64,000 nucleotides of DNA from Dysgonomonadaceae bacterium PH5-43 (GTDB taxonomy: Bacteria; Bacteroidota; Bacteroidia; Bacteroidales; Azobacteroidaceae). Every line of letters starts with the position of its first letter. Position 1 is the first letter of the stretch. Positions 17,383 to 25,493 of this stretch are shown one piece after another. The notes beneath the pieces are model-generated. The model was not told where the DNA came from. It did not search any database and worked only from the letters and a program-made list of their open reading frames with translations. A program made the translations under genes and the position numbers. The stretch spans positions 1 to 64,000 of the forward strand of contig JARXWK010000001.1 of the NCBI GenBank assembly GCA_029916745.1, written 5' to 3'.

Positions 17383-18552
17383 ATGGAGAATAAAACAGGA
17401 AGAATAGATTTAGTAGATGCTTTGCGTGGCTTTGCAGTTATGGCAATACTGTTAGTTCATAGCTTAGAACACTTTATATTCCCTGTATATCCCGATGCTT
17501 CATTACAGCCAAACTGGTTAAACACTCTGGATCAGTTTATATTCAGTACTACTTTTACTTTATTCGCAGGCAAAGCTTATGCAATATTTGCATTGTTGTT
17601 TGGTTTCACATTTTACATTCAGTACAACAATCGACTAAAGAAAGGAGAGGACTTTGGTTTTCGTTTCTTATGGAGATTATTGCTCTTAGCTGCTTTTGCA
17701 ACTATCAATGCAGCCTTCTTTCCTGCAGGAGATGTTTTACTATTGTTCAGTATTGTAGGTATATTCTTGTTTGTTGTACGCAAATGGAGCAACAAAGCCA
17801 TACTGATTACTGCAATTATATTACTTCTTCAACCAGTAGAATGGTTTCATTACATAATGAAATTGTGTAACGAAACATACAAACTTCCCGATTTAGGCGT
17901 GGGAGCTATGTATGCCGAAGTTGCAGCCTACACCAAAGAGGGTAACTTTAAAGAATTTTTATTAGGCAATATAACTTTAGGACAAAAAGCTAGCTTGCTA
18001 TGGGCAGTAGGAGCCGGACGTTTTTTACAAACAGCCGGACTATTTATGCTTGGATTATTGATAGGGCGAACAAAGCTTTTCGTAAATACATCTGAAAATT
18101 TACGTTTTTGGGTTAAAGCTCTTATCGTATCCGCAGTATTATTTGCCCCTTTGTATCAACTAAAAATAGAAATAAATAGTAGCGATGCCGATATTACACA
18201 AACAATAGGGGTAATACTTGATATGTGGCAAAAGTTTGCTTTTACAACAATATTAGTATCATCGTTTGTTCTGCTATACCAAACAAAACCATTCAGAAGG
18301 TTAACAAACAATCTTAAGTTTTACGGACGAATGAGTTTAACAAACTACATTACACAATCGGTAATAGGAGCGTTAATTTACTTCCCGACAGGCTTATATC
18401 TTGCTCCATACTGTGGCTATTCTCTGAGCTTTGCAATAGGAGTTGCCGTATTTTTCTTACAAATTACATTCTGCAAATGGTGGTTATCGCACCACAAACA
18501 AGGACCTTTTGAAAGTCTTTGGCACAAACTTACCTGGATATTACAGAAATAA
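17383..18552 (+). CDS. DUF418 family membrane protein (acyltransferase-like)
   Basis: This 389-residue polytopic membrane protein begins with the family hallmark RIDLVDALRGFAVMAILLVHS, found in DUF418/heparan-alpha-glucosaminide acetyltransferase-like proteins. It has roughly nine to ten hydrophobic segments. The DUF418 C-terminal domain is recognisable at GRMSLTNYITQSVIGALIYF and in the final FCKWWLSHHKQGPFESLWHKLTW. Such proteins are thought to be membrane acyltransferases or transporters, but no substrate is known. It is a single gene on the plus strand, followed by the first 23-bp-unit element. Confidence 0.88.
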   Translation: MENKTGRIDLVDALRGFAVMAILLVHSLEHFIFPVYPDASLQPNWLNTLDQFIFSTTFTLFAGKAYAIFALLFGFTFYIQYNNRLKKGEDFGFRFLWRLLLLAAFATINAAFFPAGDVLLLFSIVGIFLFVVRKWSNKAILITAIILLLQPVEWFHYIMKLCNETYKLPDLGVGAMYAEVAAYTKEGNFKEFLLGNITLGQKASLLWAVGAGRFLQTAGLFMLGLLIGRTKLFVNTSENLRFWVKALIVSAVLFAPLYQLKIEINSSDADITQTIGVILDMWQKFAFTTILVSSFVLLYQTKPFRRLTNNLKFYGRMSLTNYITQSVIGALIYFPTGLYLAPYCGYSLSFAIGVAVFFLQITFCKWWLSHHKQGPFESLWHKLTWILQK

Positions 18553-18579
18553 CTTAATAAAAGGAGGCAAAAAAGTTAA

Positions 18580-18826
18580 TAGATACTCCGTGTCTCTCTA
18601 CTAAGAACACCCTTCTCGTTATTACTAAAGAGGCGAGTTGCTTCTTAGTAGATACCCCTCGTCGTTCTTAGTAGAGACCCGATGCCGCTCTTAGTAGAAC
18701 CGCCCCGCCTTTATACTTAAGACACCCCGTCTTTCTACTAAGAGACACCTCGCCTATCTACTAAGAGAGAGAAGGGGTCTCTTAGTAGAAAGACGACCCT
18801 AAGTGAAGCTTTGCATTTTCAGGAGA
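18580..18826 (+). repeat. 23-bp-unit intergenic element, copy 1
   Basis: There are about ten consecutive units of 21-24 bp. Each starts with the core CTTAGTAGA or its partner CTACTAAGA (sometimes degenerate, as in TACTTAAGA) and continues with a GC-rich spacer such as TACCCCTCGTCGTT, GACCCGATGCCGCT or GACACCTCGCCTAT. The last two cores form a perfect 11-bp hairpin (18758-18768 with 18778-18788, 9-nt loop). The element ends with AAGTGAAGCTTTGCATTTT and AGGAGA (18801-18826). Copies 2 and 3 lie at 33499-33795 and 50391-50660. No ORF fits it. I do not recognise the family. Confidence 0.8.
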
Positions 18827-19502
18827 AAACTTACTCCAAATTGTATCTAAAACGATATTAAATATCAAAACCTAAACTCTCTGAGAATCGCGTAAAATAA
18901 AACAACTGTAACTTTGGTCGGAAATATCCAATTCTCGCAGACTTTTGTAAATCATAGATACTTATGTATATATATTCAGTATATATACAAATGTAAAGTA
19001 TATATATGTATTATAATGATAAAGAACAAAAGTATAAAACTACAAAAGTAAACAGAGTAGGAGGGTACTGTTGTATACTAAATCTTAAATACAAATGTAT
19101 ACAAAAAGTAAAACGACTATACATAAGCATACCTCAAACAAATGTAAATCACACTATCTGTACTAATATAAACACAATAAATAAAGCCGTTAAATACTGA
19201 ACAACCAGTGATTTAAGCAAAATTATTTAAGTATTAGATTTAATTTCTGCTTACTACACGCAAATACATTTGTAATCGGAATAAAAACAATCAAATAATT
19301 CTTATTATACTATTAATAATCAGCTTTTTAGTGTTTATAATTAAAGTAAAATAAAGCACACTTTATACAATCTTTCAAGGAGTTTACTTTTGTATTGTAA
19401 ATCGTATCTACTTATGTAAATTTACTGGTTTACTTTTGTAGTTTTGTTTTGTAAATAATTATTTTTACATTTGTAGTCTGAATTCACATATACGAATGTA
19501 AA
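18827..19502. promoter_or_regulatory. AT-rich gene-free region with nine TTTACWTTTGTA-like sites
   Basis: Sites with the pattern TTTACwTTTGTA or its complement TACAAAwGTAAA occur at 18986, 19041, 19090, 19138, 19264, 19383, 19429, 19464 and 19491; the last abuts the ATG of the XRE gene at 19503. The pattern contains the -7 box (TACTTTTG or TACATTTG), so some may be stacked promoters, but it is also nearly palindromic (TACAAATGTA). A 64-codon frame at 19006-19200 runs through the sites and does not look like a gene. Confidence 0.5.
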
Positions 19503-19946
19503 ATGACAAACAGAATACAAGAGATTATCGACAAAGAAAATACAACAGCATCAGCTTTTGCAGATGAAATTGGTATTAGTCGCGGTGCAATGAACCACAT
19601 ACTAAACGGAAGAAACAAAGCCAGTCTTGATGTTCTTATGAAAATCTTAGACCGATATAAAAACATCAATACCGATTGGTTGATGTTTGGTAAACTTCCT
19701 ATGTACAAAACAGAGATGCCTATTATTCAACGAAGTTTATTCGACGAGAATGCTATAAATGAGACCGAATGTACGGCTCACGACAAATATGAGCAGGAAA
19801 ACGAGGATAAAGAGGCACTTTCGCCCCCTAAACAACCTAACCCACAACAACTTATGCCCGAATTTTCTATATCAGGAAATATCGACAAAATAATAATCTT
19901 CTTCAAAGACAAGACGTTTATTACTCTAAAACCAGAAGAGGAGTAA
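19503..19946 (+). CDS. XRE-family helix-turn-helix transcriptional regulator
   Basis: This 147-residue protein has an N-terminal HTH_3/Cro-CI domain (about residues 3-62): IQEIIDKENTTASAFADEIG, then ISRGAMNHILNGRNKASLDV, then ILDRYKNINTDWLMFGK. This is a form common in Bacteroidetes, with a variable acidic, proline-rich linker (about 80-120) and a short C-terminal beta stretch (IDKIIIFFKDKTFITLKPEEE). The many near-palindromic sites upstream, one touching the start codon, suggest it controls its own gene. It lies 58 bp before pyrK but pyrK has its own -7 box, so a link to pyrimidine synthesis is not shown. Confidence 0.85.
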   Translation: MTNRIQEIIDKENTTASAFADEIGISRGAMNHILNGRNKASLDVLMKILDRYKNINTDWLMFGKLPMYKTEMPIIQRSLFDENAINETECTAHDKYEQENEDKEALSPPKQPNPQQLMPEFSISGNIDKIIIFFKDKTFITLKPEEE

Positions 19947-19975
19947 GGTAATTTGAATTTCTCATCATTTTCTTT

Positions 19976-19983
19976 TATATTTG
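19976..19983 (+). promoter_or_regulatory. pyrK promoter -7 box
   Basis: TATATTTG is an exact TAnnTTTG match. The TTG at its end is also the first codon of the longest reading frame, showing that the frame's upstream start is an artefact. Confidence 0.65.
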
Positions 19984-20004
19984 TACCTCATTAAACAAAT
20001 AAAA

Positions 20005-20790
20005 ATGAAAAAGAATATTGCAGATTGGACTATAATCGAAAACTCTCTACAAAACAACAATCATTGCTTGATGAAGGTAAAGTTAGAGAATAACGGTACT
20101 CTTCCTACAATTTTACCAGGACAGTTTGTTCAAATTAAAGTCGATAATGTTGAAGATGTTTTTCTTCGTAGACCTATTTCGGTTCACTTTGTTGATTATA
20201 AAAACAACGAACTTTGGCTTCTTATACAATTAGTTGGTAAGGGAACGAATAAACTTGCCGAATATAAAGTTGGAGATAAAATTAATATAGTTTATCCTTT
20301 AGGAAATGGATTTACAATTCCAGAAAGTTCTGAGCCTAAAAAACTTCTGCTTATAGGTGGTGGTGTTGGCATTGCTCCTCTTCTTTATCTTGGTGCTACA
20401 CTTAAAGAAAAAGGTTTTAAGCCTGTATTCCTTTTGGGCGCACGTTCGGGAAAAGACTTAACACAATTAGAAGAATTTAAGAAGTACGGCGAAGTTCTTA
20501 TAACTACAGAAGATGGAAGTTTAGGCGAAAAGGGATTTGTAACCAATCATTCGTCGCTTCTTTGTGGTGATGCTGATTTTATTTACACTTGTGGTCCAAA
20601 GCCGATGATGGTTTCTGTTGCTCGATACGCAAAAGAATACAATATAGATTGTGAAGTGTCTTTAGAAAACCATATGGCTTGTGGTATAGGAGCTTGTTTG
20701 TGTTGCGTAGAAAAAACAACAAAAGGAAATACTTGTGTGTGTACTGAAGGTCCGGTATTTAATATAAACAAATTGACATGGCAAATCTAA
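20005..20790 (+). CDS. pyrK: Dihydroorotate dehydrogenase B, electron transfer subunit PyrK
   Basis: PyrK passes electrons from dihydroorotate oxidation to NAD+ through FAD and a 2Fe-2S cluster. It shows the FAD-binding LRRPISVH, the NAD-binding [13 protein letters not shown], and a Cys cluster CGIGACLCC followed by CVC near the C-terminus for the 2Fe-2S centre. I use the ATG at 20005 (MKKNIADW), because the longer frame starts in the promoter -7 box. It overlaps pyrD by 13 bp, so the two subunits are made together as an NAD-dependent class 1B enzyme. Confidence 0.93.
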   Translation: MKKNIADWTIIENSLQNNNHCLMKVKLENNGTLPTILPGQFVQIKVDNVEDVFLRRPISVHFVDYKNNELWLLIQLVGKGTNKLAEYKVGDKINIVYPLGNGFTIPESSEPKKLLLIGGGVGIAPLLYLGATLKEKGFKPVFLLGARSGKDLTQLEEFKKYGEVLITTEDGSLGEKGFVTNHSSLLCGDADFIYTCGPKPMMVSVARYAKEYNIDCEVSLENHMACGIGACLCCVEKTTKGNTCVCTEGPVFNINKLTWQI

Positions 20791-21689
20791 AAGTTAATAT
20801 AGGTAATTTAGAGTTCAAAAACCCTGTGCTTACTGCTTCTGGTACGTTTGGGTATGGCATCGAGTACGCCGATTTTATGGATTTAACCGAAATCGGTGGA
20901 ATATTTGTTAAAGGAACAACCATACACCACAGAGAAGGCAATGACTATCCTCGTATGGCAGAAACTCCGTCGGGAATGCTTAACGCTGTGGGACTTCAAA
21001 ATAAAGGTGTTGATTACTTTATCTCTGATATTTATCCAAAGATAAAAGATATTGATACTAATATGATGGTTAATGTTAGTGGCTCTACAATAGAAGATTA
21101 TGTAGCTTGCGCCGCAAAGGTAAACGAACTCGAAAGGATTCCTGCTATAGAACTTAACATATCTTGTCCGAATGTAAAACAAGGAGGAATGGCTTTCGGC
21201 ACAAACCCCAACAGTGCTGCCGAAGTTGTTAAAGCCGTAAGAGAAGTTTACAAGAAAACTCTTATAGTAAAACTTTCACCTAACGTAACAGACATAACAG
21301 AAATAGCTCGAGCTGTAGAAGCTGAAGGAGCCGATGCAGTTTCTCTTATAAACACATTAATGGGAATGGCTATTGATGCAGAAAGACGACTTCCTTTATT
21401 ATCTACAATTACAGGTGGATTATCGGGAGCTTGTGTAAAACCTATAGCATTAAGAATGGTGTATCAAACATCTAAAGCAGTAAAAATACCAGTGATAGGT
21501 TTAGGAGGAATATCTAATGCAACAGATGCAATAGAATTTATACTTGCTGGAGCAACTGCAATACAAATAGGAACATACAATTTTATTGATCCTGCAATAT
21601 CTGCGAAAGTAGTAAAAGGAATAAACGAGTACTTAGATAGATTTGGTTACAGTTCTGTAAAAGACTTAATAGGTAATCTTCAGTGCTAA
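20778..21689 (+). CDS. pyrD: Dihydroorotate dehydrogenase B, catalytic subunit PyrD
   Basis: This 303-residue FMN enzyme of class 1B oxidises dihydroorotate to orotate in UMP synthesis. It has the TIM-barrel signatures [13 protein letters not shown] near the start, [11 protein letters not shown] (the active-site Cys of class 1B), KLSPNVTD, and the FMN phosphate-binding [19 protein letters not shown]. It overlaps pyrK and is followed by a strong bidirectional terminator. Confidence 0.95.
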   Translation: MANLKVNIGNLEFKNPVLTASGTFGYGIEYADFMDLTEIGGIFVKGTTIHHREGNDYPRMAETPSGMLNAVGLQNKGVDYFISDIYPKIKDIDTNMMVNVSGSTIEDYVACAAKVNELERIPAIELNISCPNVKQGGMAFGTNPNSAAEVVKAVREVYKKTLIVKLSPNVTDITEIARAVEAEGADAVSLINTLMGMAIDAERRLPLLSTITGGLSGACVKPIALRMVYQTSKAVKIPVIGLGGISNATDAIEFILAGATAIQIGTYNFIDPAISAKVVKGINEYLDRFGYSSVKDLIGNLQC

Positions 21690-21700
21690 TGTACGATTAA

Positions 21701-21746
21701 TTATCATCTTGAGTAAATCAATTTATCTTTTTGCTCAAGATGATAA
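21701..21746. terminator. Bidirectional terminator between pyrD and radA
   Basis: A 13-bp perfect stem (TTATCATCTTGAG at 21701-21713, CTCAAGATGATAA at 21734-21746) lies between the convergent stops, with T-rich loop and flanks. Confidence 0.75.
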
Positions 21747-21751
21747 CTATT

Positions 21752-23119
21752 TTAACCAAACAACTCCCTAAAAGCTTCTTCCACTTTTCTTACAACAACA
21801 ATATTAATATCTAACAGTTTGTTATTAGACTGTTTAAGATTGTTGTAAGGGATTATAATCTTCTTGAAACCGAGTTTTTCAGCCTCTTGTATCCGTTGTT
21901 CTATACGGTTTACAGGACGTATTTCTCCAGACAAACCAATTTCTCCACACATACAAATCTCTCTGTCTATCGCAACATCTAAATTAGAAGACAAAATAGC
22001 ACTAATAACAGCTAAATCCATAGCCGGATCGTTTACTCTTAAGCCTCCAGCAATGTTTAAGTAAACATCTTTTTGTCCGAGTTTGAAACCAACACGCTTT
22101 TCCAACACAGCCAGAAGCATATTCATACGTCTTATGTCAAATCCAGTCGCACTTCTTTGAGGAACTCCATAAGCAGCCGTACTTACCAAAGCTTGCGTTT
22201 CAATCAAAAACGGACGTATCCCTTCAATCGCTGAAGAAATTGCAACACCACTTAAACCTTCGTGATTTTGAGTAAGTAGTAGCTCCGAAGGATTATTAAC
22301 TTCTCTAAGACCAGTATTACACATCTCGTAAATACCTAATTCAGAAGTACTACCAAATCTATTTTTAATATTTCTAAGTATTCTATACATATAATGTTGA
22401 TCTCCTTCAAATTGAAGAACTGTATCAACAATATGCTCTAAAACTTTAGGACCAGCAATATTGCCATCTTTATTTATATGTCCGATAAGTAGGACAGGGG
22501 TATTGGTTTCTTTAGCAAATTTAAGGATAGAAGCTGCATTCTCACGCACTTGAGAAATACTTCCAGGACTGGATTCAATTCTTTCTGTATAAATAGTTTG
22601 AATAGAATCTACTATAACCAAATCAGGTTGAGTTTGATTAATATGAGTAAGTATTTTCTCTAAATTAGTTTCACAAACTATAAAGCAGTTATCGTTATTT
22701 GCTCCAAGTCGTTCGGCACGAAGTTTAATTTGCTTCGCACTTTCTTCTCCAGATACATATAGGGTTTTATAGTTTTGAAGTTTTAATACAGTCTGTAGAA
22801 CTAAGGTAGATTTACCAATGCCTGGTTCGCCACCTATAAGAACTAAAGAACCTGGAACTAATCCGCCACCAAGAACTCTGTTAAGTTCTTGATCGTTCAT
22901 ATCCATACGAAATTCATTTTCTGTTTGGATATTCTTCAACAATAAAGGTTTTGATTGAGCAGAATCGTAATTCGATAAAGGTAATTGGTGCGAGTTTGTT
23001 TTGCTTACTATTTCTTCTACATAAGAATTCCATTCTCCACAAACGGGACATTTACCGAGCCACTTGGGGGAGTCGTTTCCACATTGAGAACAAACGTAAG
23101 CTATTTTGTTTTTAGCCAT
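21752..23119 (-). CDS. radA: DNA repair protein RadA
   Basis: RadA is a RecA-like ATPase that drives branch migration during recombination. Domains in order: zinc finger with C10, C13, C24, C27; Walker A GGEPGIGKST (about 97-106); the RadA-specific KNRFGSTSELGIYEM; and a C-terminal Lon-like domain (about 280-455, GLSGEIRPVNRIEQRI). At 455 residues it is complete. A near-perfect 22-bp palindrome lies 16 bp upstream of its ATG. Confidence 0.95.
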   Translation of the reverse strand: MAKNKIAYVCSQCGNDSPKWLGKCPVCGEWNSYVEEIVSKTNSHQLPLSNYDSAQSKPLLLKNIQTENEFRMDMNDQELNRVLGGGLVPGSLVLIGGEPGIGKSTLVLQTVLKLQNYKTLYVSGEESAKQIKLRAERLGANNDNCFIVCETNLEKILTHINQTQPDLVIVDSIQTIYTERIESSPGSISQVRENAASILKFAKETNTPVLLIGHINKDGNIAGPKVLEHIVDTVLQFEGDQHYMYRILRNIKNRFGSTSELGIYEMCNTGLREVNNPSELLLTQNHEGLSGVAISSAIEGIRPFLIETQALVSTAAYGVPQRSATGFDIRRMNMLLAVLEKRVGFKLGQKDVYLNIAGGLRVNDPAMDLAVISAILSSNLDVAIDREICMCGEIGLSGEIRPVNRIEQRIQEAEKLGFKKIIIPYNNLKQSNNKLLDINIVVVRKVEEAFRELFG

Positions 23120-23135
23120 AATAAAATATGTTATT

Positions 23136-23157
23136 AAACATAATGGTCATTATGTTT
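23136..23157. promoter_or_regulatory. 22-bp palindrome upstream of radA
   Basis: AAACATAATG (23136-23145) and CATTATGTTT (23148-23157) are perfect 10-bp complements separated by 2 bp. The tight centre makes a DNA operator more likely than an RNA hairpin. No clear TAnnTTTG box is seen beside it. Confidence 0.45.
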
Positions 23158-23210
23158 TCAAAAAGTCTTTTTCTTTTTTATCTGTTTCTTAGATGTTTAT
23201 AACCCTAAGT

Positions 23211-23244
23211 ATCTACACCTATAAACCATTTTATAGGTGTAGAT
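23211..23244 (-). terminator. Hairpin downstream of the M3 peptidase gene
   Basis: A 15-bp perfect stem (23211-23225 with 23230-23244, 4-nt loop) follows the M3 stop codon by a few bases. No long T run follows, so it may be a weak terminator or a 3' stabilising hairpin. Confidence 0.6.
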
Positions 23245-23250
23245 TAGTAG

Positions 23251-25338
23251 TTATTTTATACCACATCTTTTCATTAATGCTTCAGTTGAAGGCTTCTGAC
23301 CTCTAAACTTAATATAAAGATTCATTGGATCTTCGGTATTTCCTTTAGTAAGGATATTCTCTAAGAATGAATTTGCCACATCTTTGTTGAGTATTCCTTT
23401 TTCTTTGAACAATGCGAACGCATCGGCATCTAAAACTTCTGCCCATTTATAAGAATAATAACCAGCCGAATAACCTCCAGAAAATATATGAGTAAAAGCT
23501 GACGATATACTCGAACCTTCAATTAATGGTAGTATTTGAGTTTGGTTAATTGATTTGTACTCAAATGTTAGAATATCGTCTGTGTATGGAGTTGTGATTG
23601 TGTGATAAGCCATATCTAACATACCGAACGAAAGCTGACGTAAACACATATAACCAACATTAAAATTAGTAGCATCAATAATTTTTTGTACTAATTCTTG
23701 AGGAATTTTCTCGCCAGTTTCGTAATGTACAGCAAACATATCAAGATATTCTTTCTCTAATAAGAAATTTTCCATAATTTGAGAAGGAAGTTCTACAAAA
23801 TCTCTTGATACATTGGTTCCCGAAAGATTTGGATATGTTGTGTTTGCAAACATTCCGTGTAGTGCGTGCCCAAACTCGTGAAGGAAAGTTTGTACTTCAT
23901 CAAATGTTAGTAAAGCTGGTTTTGTAGCTGTTGGTTTTGTGAAGTTCATAACAATAGAAACGTGAGGACGTTGCATTTTGCCTTTACGTATTTCTTGTCC
24001 TTGAAAATCTGTCATCCAAGCTCCTGCGCTTTTTCCTGCTCTTGGGTGAAAGTCGGTATAAAGTACTGCTAAGTAATTATCATCTTTATCAAACACCTCG
24101 AAGGCTTCAACATCTTTATGATAAACATCTATTTTGTTGTTTTTCTTAAACGTAATACCATACAACTCAGTAGCCAAGCCAAATACTCCTTTTTTTACAT
24201 TTTCTAATTCAAAATACGGACGCACCATTTCATCATTCAAATCAAATTTTGCATCTTTAAGTTTTTCTGAGTAATAAGAGAAATCGTAAGGCATCACCTT
24301 TATGCTTTTACCTTCCTTACCGATAGCAAAGCCTTGAACTTCGCGATATTCTTCGTGTGCTGTTCTTTCAAATCCTGTTAATAGTTCGTTTAGTAAATCA
24401 TAAACATTTTCAGAATTAGAAGCCATACTATTTCTTAGCGACATTTCGGCGTACGTGTTATAACCTATAAGTTTAGCAATTTCCAAACGAGTGTTTATTA
24501 TCTTTCTTATAAGGTCTATATTATCAAAATCGCCACCTTTACTTCTTGTTGTGTAAGCTGTATAAAGCTCTTTACGAAGTTCTCTGTTGTCGGCGTATTT
24601 CATAAAAGGAATATAGCTTGGTGCCGACAAATCGAATATCCACCCCTCCTCTCCTTTTGCTTTAGCTTTAGAAGCCGCTTCACTTAATACATCTTCAGGG
24701 ATACCGCTTAATTTTTCTTTATCTTTTATTAATAAGGTGTAAGCATTTGTAGCTTTTAGCACATTCTGACCAAAATTTAATGTATGCAAACTTAGCTCTG
24801 ACGACAATTCTCTGTATTTATTTTTGTCTGCTTCATTAAGATTTGCACCATTATTAACAAAACCATCAAAAGTTTTTTCCAATAATCTTAGTTGTTCTGC
24901 ATTTAATGAGAGTTTATCTTTTTCGTCGTAAACTACTTTAACTCTATTAAATAAATCCTCATTCAGATTGATATTGTTTGAGTGAGTTGTAAGTTTAGCC
25001 TGAACATTTTGAGCAATAAGCATAATTTCTTCATTACTCTCGGCGTGTAACACAGGGAAAAAAGCGCCAATAACTTTGCTCAATAAAGCCCCCGAATACT
25101 CTAAAGCCTCTATTGTGTTTTCGAAAGTTGGCTTTTGTTTATTATTTACTATTTTGTCTATCTCTTTATTTTGTTCGGCGAAAGCAGCATCAAAGGCAGG
25201 CTCATAATCACTTGTTTTTATCTTACTAAAAGGAATTGTTCCTCTTGGGGTATTATACTTCTCTAAAATAGGATTTTTTGCGTTTACCATACTAATAGAC
25301 GTTATTAATAAAACAGTTAAAAATATTTTCTTTATCAT
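23251..25338 (-). CDS. M3 family zinc metallopeptidase (peptidyl-dipeptidase Dcp/OpdA-like), exported
   Basis: This 695-residue thimet-oligopeptidase-family enzyme has a signal peptide (MIKKIFLTVLLITSISMVNA), so it should act in the periplasm on oligopeptides. The zinc site is H487-E-F-G-H491 in FLHEFGHALHGM, with the downstream Glu in the SQIMENFLLE helix. The C-terminal block FSGGYSAGYYSYKWAEVLDADAF is typical of Dcp. Bacteroidetes often have several such enzymes. A -7 box lies at 25407-25414 on the minus strand (TAATTTTG). It is monocistronic with hairpin 23211-23244. Confidence 0.93.
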   Translation of the reverse strand: MIKKIFLTVLLITSISMVNAKNPILEKYNTPRGTIPFSKIKTSDYEPAFDAAFAEQNKEIDKIVNNKQKPTFENTIEALEYSGALLSKVIGAFFPVLHAESNEEIMLIAQNVQAKLTTHSNNINLNEDLFNRVKVVYDEKDKLSLNAEQLRLLEKTFDGFVNNGANLNEADKNKYRELSSELSLHTLNFGQNVLKATNAYTLLIKDKEKLSGIPEDVLSEAASKAKAKGEEGWIFDLSAPSYIPFMKYADNRELRKELYTAYTTRSKGGDFDNIDLIRKIINTRLEIAKLIGYNTYAEMSLRNSMASNSENVYDLLNELLTGFERTAHEEYREVQGFAIGKEGKSIKVMPYDFSYYSEKLKDAKFDLNDEMVRPYFELENVKKGVFGLATELYGITFKKNNKIDVYHKDVEAFEVFDKDDNYLAVLYTDFHPRAGKSAGAWMTDFQGQEIRKGKMQRPHVSIVMNFTKPTATKPALLTFDEVQTFLHEFGHALHGMFANTTYPNLSGTNVSRDFVELPSQIMENFLLEKEYLDMFAVHYETGEKIPQELVQKIIDATNFNVGYMCLRQLSFGMLDMAYHTITTPYTDDILTFEYKSINQTQILPLIEGSSISSAFTHIFSGGYSAGYYSYKWAEVLDADAFALFKEKGILNKDVANSFLENILTKGNTEDPMNLYIKFRGQKPSTEALMKRCGIK

Positions 25339-25467
25339 ATCAAAATTAATTAAAACAATTTACTCATTTATTCATTATACTTATAATGAAAGCTTAATAG
25401 AAGTTACAAAATTAAGTATTTTATTTGAATTTATGGATTATAGAAGTATAGGAAAATAAATATTCCT

Positions 25468-25475
25468 TATATTTG
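25468..25475 (+). promoter_or_regulatory. Promoter -7 box of the patatin-like gene
   Basis: TATATTTG matches TAnnTTTG; its terminal TTG is the false first codon of the longest frame. The true ATG is at 25494. Confidence 0.65.
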
Positions 25476-25493
25476 CTCTTGAAAATAGATTAT

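Noticed and set aside
18580-18826. CRISPR array (regular 23-bp units with a short repeated core)
   Set aside because: Cores are only 8-9 bp and occur in both orientations, spacers are shared in order among three distant loci, and no cas genes are present.
19006-19200. 64-codon open frame in the AT-rich gap before the XRE gene
   Set aside because: It runs through four of the TTTACWTTTGTA-type sites, has no ribosome site or recognisable protein features, and its composition is that of the surrounding non-coding DNA.
19503-21689. XRE regulator as the controller of pyrKD
   Set aside because: pyrK has its own -7 box and the regulator-type sites lie only upstream of the XRE gene, so the neighbourhood alone does not support it.
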